Assembly: GCF_041260155.1 (NCBI RefSeq)
Contig: NC_091929.1
Location: 40,679,244-40,743,243 of the forward strand
DNA: 64,000 nt
DNA from: Ptychodera flava
Taxonomy: Eukaryota; Hemichordata; Enteropneusta; Ptychoderidae
Direction of reading: 5' to 3'
In this document: positions 55,100 to 64,000 of the stretch, piece by piece
How positions within the stretch are numbered: the first letter of the stretch is position 1
Layout: each line of letters starts with the position of its first letter
The notes under the pieces: model-generated
Told to the model about the DNA's origin: nothing
Database searches by the model: none
What the model saw: only the letters and a program-made list of their open reading frames with translations
Program-made: the position numbers and the translations under genes

Positions 55100-58065
55100 G
55101 CAAGACTAATGGAAGCTTAATGAAGATATAATCCATTCTGTCCGGCTGTTTACATGGTTGAAACTCCTCCCCCTTCGGATCAGACGTTGGGTAAAAAACA
55201 CGCCGTATCGTGATCAATAAACCGAAGAGGGTTATATTTTCGAAAACTGGTCTGTACCCATTGCAATGTTTAAAATGTCTTCGAAATCAATAAAGTCAAC
55301 GATAGTCATTGTTTTTAATGTACCGTCACTGATGGTCATTAATTGCATCTTCGTCAGTTTTATGCAACTTGTTGCATTGTCATTCTCTACCAGACATCCC
55401 AGAGCTGATGTCGAGGACTTAATCAAATGTCAGTTCAACGAGATACATTTCAGGGGCTGAAATGTTCTATAACATTCCTGCTTTAACTATAAAATGGAGA
55501 TAAAGTACTCCAACAGGTTTCAATTATTTCAACAAGTTACTAGGTCCTCTAGAAACTCCATGGTGTAGAGCTATTTGTTCTGCATATTTAACGCAGGTAA
55601 TGACGACTACTTTGAATTTCAAATTTCCATGAATCTTTGGTAATATGCTTGCATTGTTATCGAGGCAATAATTTTTCATGATGAAAGATTACGTATTTTC
55701 TTGCAAATAAGGGAAGGAAAGGTTGAATACTTACGTTCTTGGGATGAGAGTTATCCTAGCGGAAATGAAACCATTTCCTATGAATGTTATATTTGTAGCT
55801 AACCTTTCTTGATTCAACTTTAAAACGATTTTTTTAATTCTTAGCTTAAAACCCAGAGCAGATTCCGGGATATATCTTCGGTTGTGCGCAAAAAAAGATA
55901 TATTTGAGCTTGTAAGCTGTCTTTGTGCAGTTCATTTGTTAATGACTGTTAATGTTAATTACCAAAAATATACACCCATCTCATCCTTTGAGTAAACTAC
56001 TGCTTTAATGCTAAACTTTAGAGTCTCTGCTTTTTGAAAATATATAGTATAAAGGGGTTTCTTTGTCATCTTTGGTGAGGAATATTGCTTTGAAAAAAAA
56101 ACTGTGTTTGCATACAGGTCCACCTTAAACGTTTAAAAAGTCATCGCTATTCGGCAACTTTTACTTAGATTTTGTTTTTGAATAGGTAGAGCAGACACTC
56201 GGCTTCAATTCCTAGTGATCACAGCTGGTGTCAAGTAAGCCATGGCAACCTATGCACGATAAACTGTATTATCTGATTTTCTGATGCAAAATTAAATAAT
56301 CAAATCTGTAAAGAGACCCGTCGGGAAGGGATCGCAAAAGGAAGATTAATCCGTGTACTTTATATAATCTACAACAGCTGGCCTATTGTAGTATAGTTGA
56401 AACGTGAGAGCCATGGAGTACCCTGTCGCTTTGGAAATCCGGAACCATGAAAATTACTAATTATATGTCGGTGTACCTTTTTAGGCACGGTTCTTTCACT
56501 CTCTTCATATTTCATTCGAAATGAGCAACCTTTTCATGACAGGCATATTGTCATTATTCAATCGATACGACGTCTTCAGTGCGTTCTTCTTTTCTTTAGT
56601 TTACGACTTTGGTGACTTATTGATAAACTATTCCATGACAAGCGCCAGACGTAAGTTTTTTCCTGCCCGTTTGGCATGAATGCATGCGTATACTAAGAGC
56701 GGAAAGATAAACGATTGGAAAAATTCTACCATAGCAGCGTTAAAGAAAGCTTCGGTTGAATTGCAGAAACAATCTGCGCCAACTGTAGAGCACACATTCG
56801 AATATTATAGCATAGTAGTCGCTTTAACCGAATTCCTAAAGAGTATTTCCACCTCAATTGATCTTCCTGTGTTGCTGTTACAGGTTGATATTGTAAAGGA
56901 AACTTTTTTACTACACAGCCTTTCCCCATTTCCTGCTTGGAACACCTTAGCAGACACATGTCTGATCAGATTAAACAGAAGGTAAATTGTTTGATAAGAT
57001 TCGAAATTTATTTGAAACAAAGCCTCTCAAAGTTAAAATCGTCTTGAAACACATGGTTGTTCCATTTAAAGGAGTATATGGTCTACCCCTAGTACGTTAG
57101 ATAGTTGTGTTGAATTGCTTGTTGACATTTCGAAACAGTAACTGAGCTTCCGCTCAGGACGGTGACATTATCACATTAAATTATGTAACTTTTGTTTAAT
57201 GCAGCTGTTGCAACTGACACCGGATCAACTTCAATAAGTCATTCGTCTACCCGTACGTTTGTTTGGAGAGTTTTTGTTTGCATTTTTCCCACTAAGCTTA
57301 AATTCATAATGAGTTTTGATTAACGGCAATTTTTTTGTCTCACAGCTGAAAGACTGCATTGATGTACCATAACTGTCTAGTAACTGTAGTGTAGCATTTA
57401 TGTTACATTGCAGGTATGTCCGTTGTGTCGCAGGCATGATCCTGCATTACTGTTACAGGCATGCTGGAACATTTGTGCAGCACACACGTTACACTCATTT
57501 ACATACAGTGCACCATACCTGAAACAGCACTGAACCATGATAACCCCAGCATGCTTGTTGCAGCCCTGCAGGAACATTTATGTCACATGAGTGCTGTTGC
57601 TGTTGCAACATTGCAACACTGCTGTTGCAAAAGTGTACAATGACAATCCCGGCATTGGTGTTGTAGCCCGACAAGGACATCGATATCACATGAGTGTGAA
57701 GTGTAACAAAGATGCTCTTTTGTTGATGATGTGTGGGGGAAATGCATCTACAAATGTTTCTCTGTAGACCCATTTAAGGCTTTCAGAATTAGTTTTTTGT
57801 TTAACTTGATTAATGCACAGGAATTAAATTAAATACATTGAAATTGCTCCTGAGTGTATGTTTCCTGCACGTGAATTAAAAGACCGGCCATCAGACCTGG
57901 ATGTACAGAGAATTATATTTTATTTCTTCAATTGTTGCAAAATGTAGATGGTAATAAAAAGCATGAGAAAAAATAGTTAGGAACAAGTAAATAAGAAGTA
58001 TAATTTACTGTAAAACAATGAAATCATCCATAAATGGAATAAACTTCTTCATTTTCGTTTTTATG
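55100..58065. other. Intergenic stretch without a recognised gene
   Basis: Open frames 56521-56679 and 56680-56985 on the plus strand show no domain and cannot be joined with a plausible intron. A region of loose GCAGGCATG/GCTGTTGC repeats lies at about 57405-57690. A GCCATGGCAACC word is at 56240-56252. Confidence 0.4.
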
Positions 58066-58232
58066 GATTCATACGAAGTTAACATATCAGTTCAAAAGGC
58101 AGCTATTTTAGAAAAGCATACGCAACTCTGAAATGTTCATGAAAATAATGTTTTAAAACGTCAGTTCTTTTATTTGCCCACGGGCCACTATACCTGTCAA
58201 AACAAAGAAAACCTCCCACTTCAATATTACAG

Positions 58233-59780
58233 TCGTGTCATCCGGTAAGAAGGCAAGCGAAAATGTCAAAACAGCTTTCGAAACAATTGCGAAGGAAGTC
58301 AAGAAATAATTCAAAGAAGATTATGCGTAGTTTGTTGAGAGTTATCATCAGTCGCAAAATATAAGGGGGACGTTTTTTATTTTTCACAATTTCAAACAGT
58401 GTAATTGAAAATTGCAGTGATTACTTTTTATCACTTTAGATGTTAATGCACTGAAGAATATGGATATATACGTACTAAGGAGAACTGTCAATGTATAAAC
58501 TCAATTTTAGCATCAAGGTAGAAAGTGCCTCGGGCCCATATATTCAGTCTCTTCAAGTATTACAATACGCTTCAGGTATATAGCTCATTTCGGGTCATTT
58601 TAAAGGTCGTTTAGTGAGAAAAGTTTTCGATTGAAAGTTCATTGAGGAAAGTTCGAGCAAACGTTTAAAGTCTTTCATTTACAAGGCGCATATACTACCT
58701 TAACAATAACATATTCCGTTCAGTATAAGGCTAAGACGTTCGTTTAATGTTAGATACAAAGTCTCCAAATGGAGATGGTACAACTTTGTTATTTTCACTG
58801 ACCCTGTGCTTTCCGTGACTGATCGGCTAACGTTGAGTTTGCAAAATACCCATATGTCGTTAGAAACAGTTTTATTATGGCAATTATGTTTATGCGGGAT
58901 CTCTTTCATATTATTTCAATTAAAACATTTTGATAAAGAATCCAACGAATACGAAGACAAAGAAAAAAATTGGCGGGAAATCACAAAACCAGGAGTAGAT
59001 TTCAATCGTTTAAAGAAGTAAAGAGAGGGCGTGGGAAGATGATGCAGTCAAGTCTTTCACAAGGTATTGTACATGATCGTATACTTACACTATGTCATAT
59101 ACAAAGTTGTCATTTTCTGAACAGAAATCGTCCGATTTCTGAAATTAAATGAACAGCCAATCCGCCAATATTGCTGTAACCCTTACGACCATTTGACACA
59201 TCCAAGATAGGATTGTGAGGCGTGGGTATAAAAGACTGTACAATTAAGCCATGATTGCTGACTTGCCTTGTACGCTAGGAAGATCCATTGTCTAGTGAAC
59301 TAGTATAGATGGATACTTTAGAAGTGTGCAAATATTTGCTCCCAGATAGCTCGTAAGGCTGCAGTTTAGTGAAAAAATACAAAAGTAATAGAGTCTTTTT
59401 CTATTTATTGACTTATCAGCGGTCTATTCGTGTCCAGTACTTATGATGTCTTTGCACGTTTCATAACTTAAATATGAATAACGTTATTTGACAATATTAT
59501 TGATAGAAATCGTACAAGACGATGATGTGCGTGTACTTGCACAAAAGATCAAGACTGTCTGGCGCCCTCTGGGACAGAACGTGGGAGTCGATATGACGGA
59601 CATAGCAGGCAAGAAATGTCAAATGGACGATGAGGGCAGAGCAGAAGTCGTCCTGACTCGTTGGCTGACCGGGAGAGACAATTATCTTATGTGGGAAGAC
59701 TTCATAGTATCTTCGTAGTATCTGGGATTGACGAGAATGTTGCAGATACAATCGCAGAGCTTCGTTCGAGTAACCCCTGA
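58233..59780 (+). pseudogene. Gene C: 5'-truncated, disabled copy of gene B 3' half
   Basis: Counterparts of gene B exons 5, 6 and 7 are present at 58233-58367, 58939-59063 and 59507-59780. Exon 5 copy: an inserted in-frame TAA (58306-58308), a CAG to TAG change (58328-58330) and loss of the donor (GGGGGACG where gene B has GGGTAAG). Exon 6 copy: an internal deletion of about 46 nt and a frame disturbance ending in TAA. Exon 7 copy: the Death-domain frame runs through WEDFI and then meets TAG at 59716-59718, after a small insertion; the old stop position is 59778-59780. No CARD, linker or first coiled-coil exon exists upstream, because the duplicated block begins in the intron before exon 5 (about 58070). 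No protein is expected. Confidence 0.85.
58515..58703. mobile_element. MITE of the GCGCCTCGAA family, copy 5
   Basis: AAGGTAGAAAGTGCCTCGGG at the left and AAGGCGCATATACTACCTTA at the right. It is shorter than its counterpart 40299-40556 through an internal deletion. Confidence 0.65.
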
Positions 59781-60845
59781 TATTTCCCTTTTTGTTTTTC
59801 TTGGCTCGTTCGATTCAACACAACAATTTTAGAACGTATACTAGATCATTTAGAATATAGAGTAGTTGAGAAGTAGAAGGTCGTCTGCAGAAACTGTTCC
59901 CTTTTTATCATTTAGCGTTTCCATGCATAAATACCGGGGCAAATTTTGGCAGTTGACATCAAGTGTTGTAATGTTTGCCACTTAATATCCTTTTAATGTT
60001 TCTTAATATTATGCGATAAATAAAGTTTTTGTGAAAATGCAATTTTAAAGAATTAGAATATGAATGTCAGATGAGATCAAAGAGAGTGTGAAGGCAGCCG
60101 TAAGTAATAATTAAATTTCTTACCTCAAAGTTATATCAAGGTTGATTATAACTCACACCTATAGCTAAGTACAATGTAGCAGCAAAAGTATTTAAATTTT
60201 CAACTTCTTTTTCTTGTAGATTCTCTTTGCAAGACTCATTGTTCTTTTTATAACAAAGAAATATCTATTTTTACTGTAGTTATTGTACTGTAAACCTTGC
60301 AAAATTTAAAATCGGGAATCACCTTAAGAAAAGTATAAAAAATATAAATGTGTTGTTTCAAGCATTGACATGGCTTTTGTTGGTTTTTTTGTTTGTTTTT
60401 TTTGTTTTAATGGGCTTGTTGATCTTGAAAATGTACTTGTCAGCAGTGGTATGAATATAAATAAAACAGGAGGCCAACAGATTGTGAAGAAAACTGTAGT
60501 TACTTGTTATTTCCCTAAAGAACATAAATCAAAGTTGATTTTAAAAAAAATTCTTCAAGCAACAATTTGAGTAACTGTTATAAATAAATAAAACAAATAT
60601 TTGCCTGACAAAGAAGAACACAAAGTCACTCCAAACCTTCTCCTAGCACATCAGAAGAATTCAAAAGTGTTTAATCAACATATTAATAACGGTAATATTT
60701 CTGCCCTTTACATATATTAATTCTACAATCTCTTGAAGAGACAATATTTTTATTATTGATTGATTGAATGAGTGAGTGATTTAGTCATTCACTCATTTAC
60801 TTATCATCCCATTGTCTAATTCACTCATTTCTTCATTTCTTCATT

Positions 60846-60892
60846 AATTCATTCATTCATTCATTCATTCATTCATTCATTCATTCATTCAT
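60846..60892. repeat. (ATTC)n microsatellite
   Basis: Tetranucleotide run in the intergenic part of copy 2. Confidence 0.9.
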
Positions 60893-61805
60893 AGTGTAAA
60901 TAGTGTGATACATAGTTGCCCGTTTGTAAGAGAAAAACCATGCATCGTTTTGAACATTGTCTCCTTTACTAAAAGTAGTAATTCTTTATTAGATGAGACC
61001 GTGATCTTGGTATTTTAGCTGGATTTCGATTGTTGCTGAGCATTTGACCTTCATTGTAACTCAGCCCCCGGCCAAACCTGTTATCTGCTTATTTCGTACT
61101 ATGCAGACATGTAGGCGCTGGGAATTCAACCTTAAAAAGTGAAGTAGACTCTGATTGCCGAGATAAAGCACTCGGGAAGGCGCCATGAATTCAATGGACT
61201 CTTGAAAGCATTGGTGTTTGATATGTTGTGTACGAATAAATAGAAGAGAGCAGTATTTGCTTTTATCGTTATCCAGAATGAAAAGGAATATTCGATCTGG
61301 GTTGATGTTGTGGACGAAATGAGTGGTTAACAAATTTGGCCGCTAACCGAGTTATACCGAGGTTAATTTGCTCAGCAACAATCGACATCGAGCTAAAAAC
61401 GCCACATCATGCCCTTATTTGATGAAAAATTACTGCTTTCAGTGAAGTTCAAACTACAGAAATCAATGCTCAAAATTACGTATGGTTTTTCTCTTACAAG
61501 CAGACAAACATGCATTACTCACATTATTATGTCTCTCTCGATTATGAATTTATCCAATAGTATTTATATTATTTATGAACGAATTGCAGATGATGAGTGA
61601 AAAACGAAATGAGTGACTGACTGAATGACCAAATGTCTACATGATTCACGATCTGTACCATAGCTTTCCTCCTTTATATTTTGTGTCTGCACATTTTGTT
61701 TTTCTTTGTTTTCCTTTGTTTATTTTTTGTTTCGCCTTGATTTCATTGGTTCTTAGTTGTACGATAATTGACATTTTGACGAACGGAATGGCTGAATTTA
61801 ATTCT

Positions 61806-62151
61806 TAAGGTAGTATGCGCCTCGAAAGTGAAAGACTTAAGCTTTTGCTGAGCTTTCCTAAATGAAACTTTCAACCATTCTCTTACCAAATCAACAATAA
61901 AAATCGGGAGTCGGCGAGCAAAGTTTGGAACTAACGACACAAATTGCCCAACATTTTGCGATATTTGAATTCAGAATGGCCGTCATCTCTATGTTAACTC
62001 TATGAGGGGAAATTAGATTTTGGATTTTCTAAAACAATAAGACGGAGAGAGTTTCCTTTCGGCAATAGCTTAAAAATGAAGTGGTAGGTCAGAAAAGAAT
62101 TGCTAAAATTTGAGAGTCCGAATATCTTTTCCCTATGCGCGATCTACCTGT
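61806..62151. mobile_element. MITE of the GCGCCTCGAA family, copy 6
   Basis: The left end AAGGTAGTATGCGCCTCGAA is well kept. The right end ATGCGCGATCTACCTGTA is decayed. Counterpart of 44787-45026. Confidence 0.65.
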
Positions 62152-62777
62152 ATTCATCGATGCAACGTCAGTTGTTTCTGCTAAGATACAAAATGGACTT
62201 CATATAGCGTGACGGATCCATTCCACTCAACATTGAATTTTAATACCTCTAGCATGACCACAAATTACATTTACACTTTGAAATACTTTTACTTTGGGAT
62301 CATCAAGAGCTCCTGTGATGCCTATGGTCACGAATTCTATGTGTATGTCTGGGTGTTGAGTTTGCAAGTTAACTTTGATGTAAAGGACTGTCGTCATGTA
62401 CAGGTAATCGACAATATGCAGATTGTATCATTGTAAGTTGATTCCCCTTTGCAGTTCACTACGGCATACGCCAGAGATCACAAATTTCGCCGCATATTGA
62501 GTGCCAGCGGGTACTGTCGAAAGTGTTTAGCCGTGGACTGCAGCGTATCAGTAATCTGGTTAAGACTCAGCAATAAAAGTGTTTTGACATAAAACAGTGT
62601 TTCGATATCACTTTGAAGTAAGCTTTACTAGCAAGTGCAGGAGCCAATATCTCATTTTTGACGTAACGGAACGCCCATTAGCAACGTCAGAAAGAGAGAA
62701 CTTGAACCATGTTGAGGCTCAATGTGAATTACACTTTGATTGAAAACAATACAGCGGAAAGTTCATTACGAGGATAC

Positions 62778-62783
62778 TTTATT
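62778..62783 (-). terminator. Polyadenylation signal of gene E
   Basis: AATAAA on the minus strand, 293 nt beyond the gene E stop and conserved in position with that of gene D. Confidence 0.45.
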
Positions 62784-63075
62784 CCACAGACAGAATTGTG
62801 AAGAGAAAGTGTGACGAGAAAAGTACATAGGTAATGATCATTAACGTAAATATTCTTCAAATTATGATCTGGTGACATTATTTCAGGTTACAACTACACT
62901 AATATTACATTTATACCATGGTCTAAATAGAGGGTGGGGTCATGAAGGAACGTATTTTGCATGCTTTTGCACAGACTATGAATTTCGAAATGTTGTCTGC
63001 AAACTAATATTTGCTAAGATAACCTTTTTTATCAGTGAATTCATTATCATTACCATCATAATTGAATGAACTAAT

Positions 63076-63308
63076 CTACCCAGTCATCACCTGTAACACG
63101 CATACGTGTTGCAACGACGATTGAGGTTTCTGCACGGTTCCAGTGACGTAACGGCCTTTCATCGGCGTCTCGCAGCCGCACTGGAAAGTAACCTTTTCTC
63201 TCTTTTTGCTAATTCTGCGGTGCATGACCTGGTTGCACACATCGTTACTTTTGGAGGTGGCCTGATTGTCATTGCCCACACGGACTTCAGTATCCATAGC
63301 CGGGTATT
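63076..63308 (-). CDS. Gene E: last exon of a second fucolectin/F5-8C-like secreted protein (partial)
   Basis: This exon has the same length (233 nt), phase and stop as gene D exon 5: acceptor AG at 63310-63309, stop TAG at 63078-63076. It is intact and encodes the second half of lectin domain 2 (TEVRVGND, VCNQVMHRR, VTFQCGCETPMKGRYVTGTV, VCVLQVMTG). The remaining exons would lie beyond 64000: the counterpart of gene D exon 4 is expected at about 64.1 kb. Against gene D, changes cluster between VGND and VCN, and after HRRI, while the cysteine and GRYVTG core is unchanged. It is probably a functional paralog, since the frame is kept while gene C in the same block has decayed. Confidence 0.8.
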
Positions 63309-63382
63309 CTACAAAAACGTGGACAGCAAATCAAGAAGATAATCAATTGTTCAAAGACTGCAAACGTAACCACATCTTTGCT

Positions 63383-63735
63383 TAAGGTAGTATGCGCCTC
63401 GAAAATGAAAGACAAACTTTAGCTCAAACTTTCATTAAGGAATCTTTAAACCGTTCTCTTTCAAAATCAAGAATAAAAAATCAGGGGTCACCGTGCAAAT
63501 TTTAGTACTAGAGAAACAAATTACCTAAGATTTACTCATATTTGAAATTTGAAATGGCAGCCATTCCTTTGGTAACTCTATGGAGAAAAAATAAACGTTT
63601 TCGACTTTCAAAAGCTAAGCCCGTTTAAGTTTTCCTTTCTCCAATAGCTTCGAAATGGGCCCTACATGTGGTAGATCAGAAAAGAATTGTAAAAGTTTGA
63701 GAGTCCGAATATGTGTAACCGAGGCTCGATCCCTA
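63383..63735. mobile_element. MITE of the GCGCCTCGAA family, copy 7
   Basis: Left end AAGGTAGTATGCGCCTCGAA; right end reduced to GAGGCTCGATCCCT. Counterpart of 48507-48690. It lies in the intron next to the gene E exon. Confidence 0.6.
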
Positions 63736-64000
63736 TAACGTCCAGACAGAATTATGACGAAGTAACGTTTATTGAGACGAATTTTCCCCAAATTCTAAAA
63801 CTTTGTGGGGATCGTAACTCACTGATTCAAATACTGTATACTCGGTTGACGTAATACAAACATTGTCTTGTCTTCAATGTTTGATTTAATATCATACACT
63901 TGTCAGATACTGCTTAGAAAATTGTAGCAGATTTCAAACCTCCCCCTTGAATATAGAGACAAAGAAACCACACCACTTAGCACTCCAAGATGCCATGAAT

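Larger units (their letters stand above)
58070..64000. repeat. Segmental duplication, copy 2 (copy 1: 39.8-49 kb)
   Basis: Collinear similarity begins near 58075 / 39800 (ATATCAGTT..A..GGCAGCTATTTT) and continues past the window edge. It covers gene C, the intergenic region and the gene E exon. It is interrupted in copy 1 by the 45472-47774 transposon and by two segments absent from copy 2. Confidence 0.85.

Noticed and set aside
56521-56985. Two adjacent plus-strand ORFs with a GTAAGT between them
   Set aside because: The implied intron would be shorter than 50 nt and the phase leads to an early stop.

Overview
The window is AT-rich, intron-rich animal DNA, not bacterial. It has phase-consistent spliced genes, large microsatellites, LINE, Penelope-type and Ty3/gypsy-type relics, MITEs and tRNA-derived SINE pieces. 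The gene content (CARD plus Death-domain adaptors, fucolectin-like secreted lectins) and the repeat types point to a marine invertebrate. A deuterostome such as a hemichordate, cephalochordate or echinoderm is my best guess, but the sequence does not settle the species.

Five gene units were assembled by splice-phase matching. Gene A (3981-24456, +) and gene B (34061-41669, +) are paralogs with the same seven-exon plan: a CARD split over exons 1-2, a tiny linker exon, three coiled-coil exons, and a terminal Death-domain exon. Gene C (58233-59780, +) is a 5'-truncated, disabled copy of gene B. Gene D (54632-48211, -) is a five-exon secreted protein with two fucolectin/F5-8C-like domains. Gene E (63308-63076, -, running off the right edge) is the last exon of its paralog.

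Layout. 1-413: the end of a reverse-transcriptase relic. 414-3958: no recognisable gene. 3959-24456: gene A, whose 14.7 kb first intron holds a tRNA-like SINE, a CR1/L2-like LINE 3' end, a gypsy integrase scrap, a hairpin-ended element, the ends of a mobile-element-associated protein gene, a large inverted pair of about 530-bp monomers, an array of RFX X-box-like repeats and a truncated non-LTR element. 24457-33950: flank, with a Penelope-like GIY-YIG endonuclease relic and a SINE. 34061-41669: gene B. 41670-48210: the shared convergent 3' intergenic region, invaded by a 2.3 kb element with terminal inverted repeats. 48211-55090: gene D. 58070-64000: a second copy of the 39.8-49 kb block, carrying gene C and the end of gene E.

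Inferred history and function. An older duplication made A and B. A later tandem duplication, with its breakpoint inside a gene B intron, copied the convergent pair of gene B 3' half and lectin gene. This left pseudogene C and what may be an intact second lectin. CARD and Death domains are homotypic assembly modules of apoptotic and innate-immune signalling, and fucolectin domains bind glycans. An innate-immune setting is therefore plausible but not shown. The CARD - long coiled coil - Death arrangement, built from symmetric phase-1 exons, is the most interesting system here.
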